DNA from: Pohlia nutans | Taxonomy: Eukaryota > Streptophyta > Bryopsida > Bryales > Mniaceae | Assembly (NCBI GenBank): GCA_022496805.1 | Contig: CM040086.1 | Location: 8,930,501-8,994,500, forward strand | DNA length: 64,000 nt | Direction: 5' to 3' | Shown: positions 54,771 through 64,000 of the stretch, piece after piece | How the letters are laid out: every line of letters starts with the position of its first letter | Position numbering within the stretch: the stretch's first letter is position 1 | Position numbers and translations under genes: made by a program | Notes under the pieces: generated by a model | The model's input: the letters and a program-made list of their open reading frames with translations, nothing else | Database searches by the model: none | What the model was told of the DNA's origin: nothing

Positions 54771-55759
54771 TGTACAATAGGGTGACATTCAAATTGGCCG
54801 TTTAGTAGTTCCAGGGATAGTGTCCTACACTGCTGCCAACTTTGACACCCTCCCCAAAGCTGAGAAATTGTTATTTTACCATGAAAATTTGGGGACAGCA
54901 TCATCTTTATGTTGAAAACATGCATACCAAATTTCAAGTCCAGGAGACTTATACAAAAAAACTTATGCAAGATCTACCAACATGGGACAGCTGTGAGAAA
55001 AGTGTCACAGCTGCCAACTTTGACACCCTCCCAAGAATTGAGGAAATTTATTTTGCCCATGAAATTTTTGGAGCAAAAATATTTTTATGTTGTTTGCATG
55101 TGTGGAAAATTTCAAGTCCAAAAGACCCATACAAAAAATAATATTCCAAATCTACCAACATGTGTAGTTTTGAGAAACATGTTGATAGATATGGAATAAC
55201 TTTTTTTATGTATGTCTTTTGGCTTTGAAATTTATCCCACATGTTACCAGCGTAGAGATGATCTTGTGCCAAAAATTTCATTATGTATCAACAAAAACTC
55301 AATCCTAAGGAGGGCGTCAAAGTTGGAAGTAGTAAAATGGTTTTCCCCTTTGTTTCTCAAAACTACACATGTTGGTAGATTTGGAATATTATTTTTTGTA
55401 TGGGTCTTTTGGACTTGAAATTTTCCACACATGCAAAAAACATAAAAATATTTTTACTCCAAAAATTTCATGGGCAAAATAAATTTCCTCAATTCTTGGG
55501 AGGGTGTCAAAGTTGGCAGCTGTGACACTTTTCTCACAGTTGTCCCATGTTGGTAGATCTTGCATAAGTTTTTTTGTATAAGTCTCCTGCACTTGAAATT
55601 TGGTATGCATGTTTTCAACATAAAGATGATGCTGTTCCCTAATTTTCATGGTAAAATAACAATTTCTCAGCTTTGGGGAGGGTGTCAAAGTTGGCAGCAG
55701 TGTAGGACACTATCCCTGGAACTACTAAACGGCCAATTTGAATGTCACCCTATTGTACA
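54771..55759. repeat. Foldback structure 1, arms about 400 bp
   Basis: Starts TGTACAATAGGGTGACATTC and ends with its exact complement. Complementarity persists with very few differences through about 55172 on the left and from about 55356 on the right, leaving a ~180-bp loop. The arms themselves hold two degenerate ~177-bp units with CCAACTTTGACACCCTCCC. No target duplication is clear. Frames within it are mirror copies and not independent genes. Confidence 0.9.
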
Positions 55760-55800
55760 TACTTATTGTTCAATGAAATGGACATGTCCTCCCACAATTC

Positions 55801-56512
55801 ACTAAAAACAGGGATTTTTGTCTTTCTACAATCTCTTCATTCTAAAGAAACAATTATTTATTTTATTTTTATCCTTATCTTTATCTTATATTTTTTATCT
55901 TTATCTTTATCATTTCTTTTTCTTTTATCTTGTTTTTTTCCTTGTCTTCTTTCTTGTCTTCCTCTTGTCTTCCTTTTTTTTTTTTTCCTAGTCTTCCACT
56001 TGTCTTCCTTTTTTTTTCTTCACCTTGCCATTTTTGGAGTTTAAACAATAAATGTTTTTAAAATAAAAATCAGGGAGCAAGCTGAATTCAATACAGGCCC
56101 TAAAATGAAAAATGATTTTTATTTTATTTTATTTTTATTTTTAAAATTTTTCTCTCTTCCGGGCAGAGAGGGTCCGCGCGCGCGGACCCTACTCTTATTT
56201 TGACCCACTCTCCTTTCTTCCTCTCCTTTCTTTTTTCTCCCCTCTCCCGTACATAAACCCTCCCTCATTCTCCCTCCCTCACACTTCCTTCCTCCTCTCT
56301 CTTCTTCTTTTATATTGAGGAGAAGGGAGAAGGAAGAGAGGGAGAAGAACAAGAGAGGAGAAGGGGAGGAAGGAGAGTGTGAGGTAGGGAGAGTGAGAGA
56401 GGGTTTATATAGGGGAAAGGGGGGAGGGAGGGAGGGTCAAAATAAGAGTAGGGTTTGCGCGAGTGGACCCTCCCTGCCCGGAAAATCCGGGAAAAAAAAA
56501 AAAAAAAAAAAA

Positions 56513-56549
<37 letters not shown>

Positions 56550-56856
56550 CATTTATCATTTCAGGGCCTGTAATGGATTTAGCATGCTCCCTGATTTTTA
56601 TTTAAGAAAAATTATCGTTTAAACTCCAAAAATGGCAAGGTGAAGAAAAAAAGGAAGACAAGTGGACGACTAGAAGAAAAAGAAGAAGGAAGACAAGAGG
56701 AAGACAAGATAGAAGACAAGGATATAAATACATGATAAAAGAAAAGATAAAGATAAAGATAAAATAAAAGATAAAGAGAAGGATGAGAAATAAATTAAAT
56801 AATTGTTTCTTTATAGTGTAGGAGATTGTAGAAAGACAAAAATCCCAGTTTTTAAG
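55801..56856. repeat. Foldback structure 2, arms about 500 bp, pyrimidine/purine-rich
   Basis: The left arm starts ACTAAAAACAGGGATTTTTG and the right arm ends AAAAATCCCAGTTTTTAA; the symmetry centre is near 56325. The left arm is mostly pyrimidine (TCTTT, CTTCC repeats) and the right arm is its purine complement, with long A and T runs at 56490-56550. GGGTCCGCGCGCGCGGACCC at 56170-56189 is a perfect 20-base palindrome; its partner on the right arm has partly diverged. Confidence 0.85.
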
Positions 56857-57500
56857 AGATTTTTTCAAACAACTTTTTTAATGCGCTTAGGGGCCAAGTG
56901 CATGATTATATGGCCAAGTGCAAAATTAGCGAATTGGGTGTTTATTGCGATAGAAGGATCACATGAACCATACACTATATACACTACATTGAAGTTTTTT
57001 TTTATGATTTGTTGCACATGAATTTTTGCACAAAATGATTTCTATATTAATAACATGTGTGACAAATTTCAAAGCCAAAAAATTCATATACATAAAGAAA
57101 ATCAAAATCTAACATGTGTAGCCATGAGAAACCATTTCACTACTGCCAACTTCGACACCCTCCCAAAGGCTATTTTTTATATTTACCATGAGATATTCTT
57201 CACAAAGTCTTCTCTATGCTAATAACATGTGTGCCAAATTTGAAGGTCAAAAGATTTATACAAAGAAGATACTCACAATCTACCAACATGTCAAAATTAA
57301 AGTTGACAGCAATGAAATTTTTCACAGCTAAACATGTTCGCTTGATAGATTTTTAATATAAAGTTTTTGATGAATCTTTTGGCCTTCAAATTTGGTACAC
57401 ATGTTATTAACCTAAAGATGATTTTGTAAAAGAAAATTGTGGAAAAATACCAAATTTTCAACCCTCGGAAGGTTGTCAAAGTTAGTAAATGTGAAATTTC
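56857..57500. repeat. Further degenerate units of the CCAACTTTGACACCCTCC repeat
   Basis: 57000-57500 carries GCCAACTTCGACACCCTCCC, AACATGTGTGCCAAATTTGA and GATTTATACAAAGAAGATA, the same landmarks in the same order as in the foldback arms, with more divergence. A part after 57300 is in inverse orientation. Confidence 0.6.
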
Positions 57501-58887
57501 TTTCATTGCAAATTCAAAAACGTCATTTTGATTGACACCTCACTCTATAGACATGAAACTAAACACCAAATCGAGGTTGAAGAGATACAAAGGTATAAAT
57601 TTCATTTGAGTTCCGCCTTTGAACCTTTAAAAGATAATTGTTGCCACTAGTAAACTACATACTGATTTTCCTCGTTCTCCCTACATCAACTCATCAATGC
57701 ATACTATCATCTATGAGTTGATATTCTACACCAATGGTCCTTCTATTATGGAACATGGGTAGGTCAAACAAACACTTTATTCACGTCAATTTTGAAAAGG
57801 GACAGTCATTCTTCTTCTTCTTCTTCTAATAGTCGACATAACATTCAGTAGCCTTTACTAGCTTTGCCTTGCCTTTGAGGGGAATGTGCAAAATACTCAA
57901 CATCATCATACATGCAAAACCAGTAGTTAGTTTGTTTTACATGAAGACAAAGGTAATGGCAATTGGGAAGGAAAGGTTAACATGATCTCAAAACTCTAAA
58001 CACAAAATAAAAAAGAAGAAGATATTGTAGGCTTAATGTCGACACTAGAGGAGCACGCCACCCAACGTTGGTTGACAACTTTTTTAAATTAAAAGAAAAA
58101 CAAAGCCCAAGTGGAGGTTGGTAGGGAGATCCCATTCACAAGGCATTCACTTCTTATTGCAACATTTCTCACATCCAAATCATGTAGAAATATTCATTGT
58201 TCCCTTGTAGTAAGTATATTAGTTTCAATTTTGCAACCATTTTGTAACACTTACTATATTGAACGCCAAGTAAATCAACATAGATGTAAAAAAAATTTAG
58301 ATCAACCTTAGACTATAAAGTAAAAAAAAATGTGGTTTATACCTTTGCGCAAAGAGGAGTAGAAACATTGGTGATTAGAAACTAGTTGCAAGAACTCTAA
58401 CAATCCATTGTAAAATACGACAACTATGTACAAAGTAAAACTACCCATACATTACTTCATAGTATAGTATAAGGTAATTTCATATAGCCAAAACATTAAA
58501 ATTACAATTCCAATCTTCCTAACACTAAGTGATAACATGTAGTAAAAAAGACAAACCCATCAAGAAGTAATATGTTCAAATGTATTGTCAATAGAGACAC
58601 TTGTAAGAGGTAAAATTCCTCACCTACACCCATACAATCCAACAAACTAAGTAGTGTGGTAGAATGCGAGTGCAAGGTGTCTTCAAACTTTTATTGCTTG
58701 TTAATGCAGTCACTCAAAATGAATCCAAAACAAACACCAAAATACAAATTAAGCATAACAACACAAAAATTCCACTTGAAAACACCATGTAATATAAAAA
58801 CCTGGGTGCCCGTGCCAATTCCTACAGTAGAAGCCATGTAAGAGAAAAGATTTGGGAGCATTGAACAAAGTGATAAATCTTTGGTGG
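57501..58887. other. AT-rich intergenic, no gene
   Basis: About 57715-57800 is a diverged copy of the short interspersed repeat (ACCAATGGTCC...CACTTTATTCACGTC). A CTT microsatellite lies near 57805. No coding frame is supported. Confidence 0.45.
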
Positions 58888-59473
58888 TTAACTCCCAAAC
58901 GTCACAGCATTTAGAAACTAGACAACAAACATATTCAAACCCGCCCTACATTTCATCAATGTTTGGATGAAAGTCATTCAATTTTTGGAGATTCTTCACC
59001 AAGTTGTTGTCCTATCTAACAGTTAAATTTAGTAATATTTGGTTACATATTTTTCTAAAATTAAAAATGTAGAAGTATGTCAAGTCGTTGACAAAGCCAA
59101 AATTGCATTGACTGTAGTTCAAAAGTGGCCTTGCAAAAATCAGGTCATAGATTTAAGAAACACAAAAATTTCAAAAAATCGCCACATTTAATAGTATCTC
59201 ATTTCAAATTCATTCCAACAAATTTTACTCAAAAAATATTAAAATTTTGTTTGTAATTGAATTTAGAAGGAATTTCAAATTTTAACTTTCAAATTTTATA
59301 ATTAAATATTGGTGATAGTAATAGTGAATTGAACTGTATGGATGGAATTTAAAATTCAAAATCTAGAACTTTCATTTGTATATCAATTCCAAAATATTCT
59401 TCTAAATAGTAGTTTATGATGATTTTTCTCAAATTGTCAATTCCAAATACACCTTGGTACGTTTAGGGATTAA
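58888..59473. mobile_element. TTAA-ended element, empty-site copy of 32404-33318
   Basis: Begins TTAACTCCCAAACGTCAC and ends GGTACGTTTAGGGATTAA. It is colinear with 32404-33318 except that the 326-bp TA-type MITE is absent at 59395. Confidence 0.85.
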
Positions 59474-60212
59474 TGACACCAATTACTTTCCTTATTAATA
59501 CTCTTTAATGAACGCTTAAAGGGTCCAAAGGTCAATGGACTCTATTAATAGTCAATATTTGCCTCAACACTTCAGTAACTATTTTTTACTGAAATTGAAG
59601 GTATTGAAAATGAAAGTTCATCCACTAAGTAATAGTAAAACATAGTAGCTACATATGTACAAGGTTGAAGGCTTAAAAATTGTAGTAGTATAATTAGAAA
59701 CACCCTTTGACTAATCAACAAGGGTCTTAGGACTCTCGTTAGGACTATTTGGTTGTAGTACATAGAGCTTTCACAAAAATTTAATATTAGCCCTAAGTTA
59801 GCAACTAATAAATTGTAAATGCATACAAAAAATCATGAGCATTAGTTTGTCCTTGTGGCGTTGTAAAAGGCACATGATATGTGTAGATGAAAATTATAAA
59901 CTAATTAGCCCAAAAATCATTAAAGACTTTAAAGTTAAATCATTAAAGACTTTAAATTAATTCATATTGTTGCTAAAAGCAAAAATAGGATAAACGAATT
60001 TTGAAATTTTAAATGTAAATAAAATAATAATAAAATTGGTTGGCGCTACATGCGCTAGGCTACGTGCCGGCAAATGCTCGTAGTGTTTTTTTTTTGGTGG
60101 ATTTTTTTTTGCATTTTGCATTTTGCATTTTTTTGCATTTTTTTTCACTTCACTCCATCAACCTCTAGCAACTAGCTTTGTCCATCCCTTTTTTGAATGA
60201 ACTTCTATATTG
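59474..60212. other. AT-rich intergenic, no gene
   Basis: No frame with family support. Direct ATCATTAAAGACTTTAAA repeats lie at about 59915-59960, and a TTTTGCATTTTGCATT run at 60107-60140. Confidence 0.5.
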
Positions 60213-60940
60213 TTAACTCCTAAATGCCTAGGCCTATGACCATGGAATCATGCTTTACCTGTCACACTCAATTCGCCACTATAAATAAGATAAAAATTCA
60301 ACTTTATATTTTTAATAGATGAAACCACGTGTCTACTACATATCATGAATTTTTCATAAAATTTGTTGAAAATTTGGAATTGCTATGATTTTTTGAAGTG
60401 ATTGTAGAAAAAATCCTATCAATTACATAATATGCTCAAAATTTTTGATTTTCTAAACAAAGAGGTAATTTACAAAGAAGAACATTACATTAGATGAAAA
60501 TCATCCATGTTTCTATATTTAGAAAATCACTACACTATGGTAATACCCACCAAACTTGTAACTGTAATAAAATATTCAATTATCGAATTTAAAAAAAATT
60601 CAAAGTGGAGTAGTTATTAGACTATGTAAGCTTCATTTTGTTAGTTAGCTCAAATGCAATAGAACTCATTTTCATGGCCTAAATTTAGTTTAAGCAAGAA
60701 AAAGCATAAACTCCAAAATACACTACGTTGTGAACCATTTTTATTACTCTTTTTGTAGTTGGAACCCCATGTAAAATCCCAAAATGACTTGAATTACTTG
60801 AATTTAATTTGAAGAGATGGCATGACCAATGAAAACCGTTCACACAAAAAAATGGATGGAATTCAACATTCTTTCTTCATCCAACAACTAATTCAAATCA
60901 TCCAAAGACCATATTTTGGTCTGGGTGGCTGTTAGGGATA
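60213..60940. mobile_element. TTAA-family element, inverted copy of 31135-31879
   Basis: Starts TTAACTCCTAAATGCCTAG. GCCTATGACCATGGAATCATG and the following sequence match 31879 back to 31135 on the other strand. The far end (GGCTGTTAGGGATAAAA) is degraded. Confidence 0.7.
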
Positions 60941-61579
60941 AAATGGATGCAAAGGCAGTGCACATAAAGGTTATTGAATGTTGAGAATGTGGAGAGCAAT
61001 AGCCTCCTTTACATCCACTACACTAAATAGGTAGATTAGTGTTAGATGCACTAATTTACATAAACATGTTGTAAGTTTTTAGTGTTGACCAATTTTTTTA
61101 CCCTCTATATTGGTTAAGATGAGGATATTTCAATGGTATTGGAATCAATGTCTTTGGTAGTTTTTTTTGTCGAGAGTAAAAATCTATAATATTTTCAAAT
61201 CTTATAATTATTTAACACTAATCTACCTATTTAGTGTAGTAGAGAAGGAAGCGCTCCCCAGGAAAATGTTCAGGCAAAATCACTATGCATGCGTGGAATT
61301 GGGCACTACTGACCTGGCATCTCCCTTAGCAATGCCACCTTTTCTACTAGTGATTTAACCATGCCGAAGTTGTTACATCCAATCAGATGCAATCAGATGC
61401 ACGCACAAGAGCTTGGCACGTTGCCGGTGAAGCAACTTTGAGGAGACTGTCTCACTGCTCTATTATCTGAATATAAATACATCATTTCTATAGAAAAGAA
61501 AAGTAGTTGTAATGATTTGCAATGGAATGAAAAATCCCATTTGTATCAAAATTAAAAATAAATAAAATGAGTGGTCAGT
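60941..61579. other. AT-rich intergenic, no gene
   Basis: An inverted match between 61011-61042 (CACTACACTAAATAGGTAGATTAGTG-like) and about 61216-61245 suggests a small old CACTA-like hairpin. Nothing else is recognised. Confidence 0.4.
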
Positions 61580-61755
61580 AGTGTAGTCTCTGTCTTAGTA
61601 TTTACCCTCATTTACTTTTATGCTTGTTTACATTTTTTTTTAATTTTTTAATTTTTTTTGTTGGCTTGTTTACATTATTCAGCTATGTAACTCCTCGAAA
61701 ACAAAGCGTTTCTGTACCCAGTCACTCCCATGGAGGGGCAGAGACAATAAAATGG
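61580..61755 (+). repeat. LTR/retroelement-end-like repeat, copy 2
   Basis: GTAGTCTCTGTCTTAGTATT, CTATGTAACTCCTCGAAAA and a degenerate stem-loop before ACAATAAA match 14576-14700, with an extra T-rich stretch. Confidence 0.4.
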
Positions 61756-62912
61756 ACAAGAAAACTTGATGGTGTAAAATTGTCATCTAAGTTACGGGCA
61801 TGGACAGATTTTTGGTCAGGAGTGATGATTAAGATTTGCAGAAGCACACCTAAACATGCATCCAATGTGTAAGAAGTAGTGTAAGTTGCAAGTAAAGAGT
61901 CCAAATTGAAACAAGGGGCATGAATCACATGGGAATGATTCCTGTACACATGTAAGCATTTGATGTTTTGAGACACCAAAAAGCAAATTGATGGTTTGTC
62001 CTCATGACAGGTATGATATTTTGATATCTATCTAACCAATCTTATGGCCAGGATCCAGTCATGCAGGAGTTTGGATTTAGGACATTTTCTTCTTTTCTAA
62101 TGTACTAAGTTTAAGGTGTATTCTTAGAATATTCTTGCTAATATTACTTGAGAATCTATCTTGAGCTTCATTACTAACCCTAAGTAAGAAATTGTCAAAT
62201 GGTACCAATACCACTCATACATAATCCCATCTTGTCTACTCGAGTGCGCAGTTGTACACTGGCAGTAAATTACTGGTCGTGAGATGATAATTTATGTTGA
62301 GAATTTATCATCCCAGCATATTCTTGTTCAGGTGTTATTACATTCCATTCTTCGAACCTTGTTGGATCACACCCTTTCTTTATAGTGCCGCTATAGTGTA
62401 AAGTACTAATAAAATAATTCAAGTCTCCAACCCTCGCCACTTGACCCAACTGAAGATCCTACAAGATGTTAGTTTTTTTATTTTTGTAAAATAAATTCTC
62501 CATCTTAGATAGTCTATAAAAAAAGGGCAACACCATCAAAATGATTTGGTCACTTCGAGCATCTCTACCGTTCCTTTTAAAGGACCCGCCAATGGCACAT
62601 CACGTCGTTGTGGCAAAGGGTCTGGGCCACCGTTGTATCACTAACGGCATGCGAGGTTCTATTCACGGAAAACTTTAACTCGCGATTGGCAACATTGTGT
62701 GAAGCAATCTTCTTGTTATTTCCCGTCTACAAACCATAGCGGCCACAAACTATGGCGGCAATCATGGATGCACTATCCGACATCCACTAACTATGGCGGG
62801 GCAATGTGGCGCGGTGCCATGAGGCAAACGGGCTGCAATAGATACCGTTTGTGGTACAAATTTTGGGCATAGCGTGACATTTACCAAGCTAGGGGTAGAC
62901 GGGCGAAGTTTA
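61756..62912. other. Intergenic, no gene
   Basis: 62560-62880 is GC-richer (AACTATGGCGGC motifs repeated near 62740-62800), but no open frame is convincing. Confidence 0.45.
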
Positions 62913-63089
62913 CACTACTAGTAAAAGTGTTGCTTCTGAGTCATAACAGTGTCAAAGTTCATTGTATATTGTACACATTGTCCTACATGACGAATCGCAC
63001 TCACCAAGTCTTAAACGCATTGGCAGTGAGTGCGAAGTGGCGCCGTTTGACTCACCTACTGAGTGAAAAGGGACGCCTTCTTCGTGGTG
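62913..63089. mobile_element. CACTA-like MITE related to 14102-14447
   Basis: Begins CACTACTAGTAAAAGTG and ends in TTCTTCGTGGTG. The interior CATGACGAATCGCACTCACC matches the 14102 element without its hairpin insert. No target duplication is readable. Confidence 0.55.
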
Positions 63090-63164
63090 TGTTGAATCAT
63101 GGCATCTACCCCGCTGGCACCACATTTAATCTTCAAGGGTGGAGATGCTTGAAGAGGTTAACCC

Positions 63165-63974
63165 TTAACCCTTTAGTGCCCAGGGTACTGTAGCTGGGAG
63201 CTCTGAATTTCAGTGGGTTTTTCCACTGTGATTGAGATTATCAGAAATAGAATACATTAAATTAGAAAGTAGCCGTACAATTCTATTCTCAACTCGAGAG
63301 AACACATTTTATTAAAATTTGAGAATCATCCAATGGTGGGATCGGAAGATTATAGTATGTATTTGAACTGTATAATGCACGCTCAAAAATGAGATTTTTG
63401 GGGGTGTGTGACTTCAAAGTTGAATAGAATTTGGGTTAAATTTTCAAAAATGAAAGTAAAGAAGTTCAGCTATGTCCTATGTCAATACCTCTCCGTTGCA
63501 ATCTTTCATATCAAGAATAGACTCGCACATGATTATTGTGAATTTTATAAGTGAAAGTGACTTATCCATATACGGTTTAGGCAAAATTTTATACATTGAA
63601 AATTGACAGGAGTGGGTACATTAGTCAAGATCGGATTACACACACTAATGGAAGATGGAGAAGAGAACACAATCCAAAAAAACAAAACAAGGTAACAAAC
63701 TTCCAAACACAAGAAATACTGCATAATACATGTGTTGTATTTGTAAGTATTTACTGTATTTTCAAGTATTTGCAGTATTTTTGCGTGTTCTTGATAGGTA
63801 TTTTGATAGTTGTACAATTCCAAATTGAAAATTTCTTTTCCTGGAAGATGTATAATGTATGTGGTATAATCTGAACTTCAAAATTGAAGTTCGAATTCTT
63901 CACGGATTCTCTGCTATTTGCATTTCGAACGGTGCAGTGACCATAATGTGGTCAGCTGGGCACTAAAGGGTTAA
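63165..63974. mobile_element. TTAA-ended element, 810 bp
   Basis: Begins TTAACCCTTTAGTGCCCAG and ends CTGGGCACTAAAGGGTTAA, 19 bases of perfect terminal complementarity including the TTAA target. AT-rich interior, non-coding. Confidence 0.85.
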
Positions 63975-64000
63975 ATGTCAAGAGGGCCTGGACGGGGTAG

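Noticed and set aside
54842..55141. Frames of ~100 aa that appear twice (also 55389-55688 minus)
   Set aside because: They are mirror images produced by the inverted repeat and are not separate proteins. No family is recognised.
54771..56856. CRISPR-like or phage-type repeat array
   Set aside because: The repeats are long, inverted and imperfect in a plant-type nuclear context. Nothing resembles short direct repeats with unique spacers.
9593..63974. An active piggyBac transposase in the window
   Set aside because: No frame of adequate length with DDE-type motifs lies in any TTAA-ended element. All visible copies are non-coding.

Overview
The window looks like nuclear DNA of a green plant, probably a land plant or close streptophyte. 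It has spliced genes for plant-type proteins: a DRP2-class dynamin with PH and GED regions, a plant O-fucosyltransferase-like protein, a flavodoxin-like quinone reductase, a probably plastid-targeted VOC/glyoxalase protein, a NERD protein and a RING protein. A plant-type telomere repeat (TTTAGGG) sits inside one intron. I cannot name the species. The background is AT-rich and most of the length is short non-autonomous transposons.

Layout. 1-7.4 kb: a repeat fragment, a GC-rich CGTCCG minisatellite, and PIF/Harbinger-, CACTA- and Tc1/mariner-like elements; no gene. 7.98-14.05 kb (+): O-fucosyltransferase-like gene in three exons, with a 4.1 kb second intron full of inserted DNA. 16.27-25.18 kb (-): DRP2-type dynamin. 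I resolved 22 exons in a consistent frame (947 aa). Its long introns hold inserted elements and one holds a complete tRNA-Leu(UAA) on the opposite strand. 28.56-29.86 kb (-): WrbA/FQR1-like NAD(P)H:quinone oxidoreductase, 4 exons, 201 aa. 30.4-36 kb: nested transposons, no gene. 36.55-39.05 kb (+): VOC/glyoxalase-like protein, 5 exons, 202 aa. 40.0-43.25 kb (+): NERD-domain protein, 7 exons, 371 aa. 46.17-46.51 kb: decayed RING copy. 50.70-51.16 kb: intact RING gene, 151 aa. 51.4-64 kb: repeats, including two consecutive ~1 kb foldback structures at 54.8-56.9 kb; no convincing gene.

The genes are not an operon and I see no shared pathway. What unites the window is its mobile DNA. Many elements of unrelated interior end in TTAA-CCC...GGG-TTAA, the signature of piggyBac-type transposition. 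Others are PIF/Harbinger-like (TWA target duplication), CACTA-like (3-bp duplication) and TA-duplicating elements. No transposase gene is visible. Several insertions can be read directly: a Harbinger-like element inside its own relative, TTAA elements inside TTAA elements within dynamin introns, and a filled site against an empty site.

Exon boundaries come from reading splice signals, frame continuity and remembered family conservation. They were not checked against transcripts.
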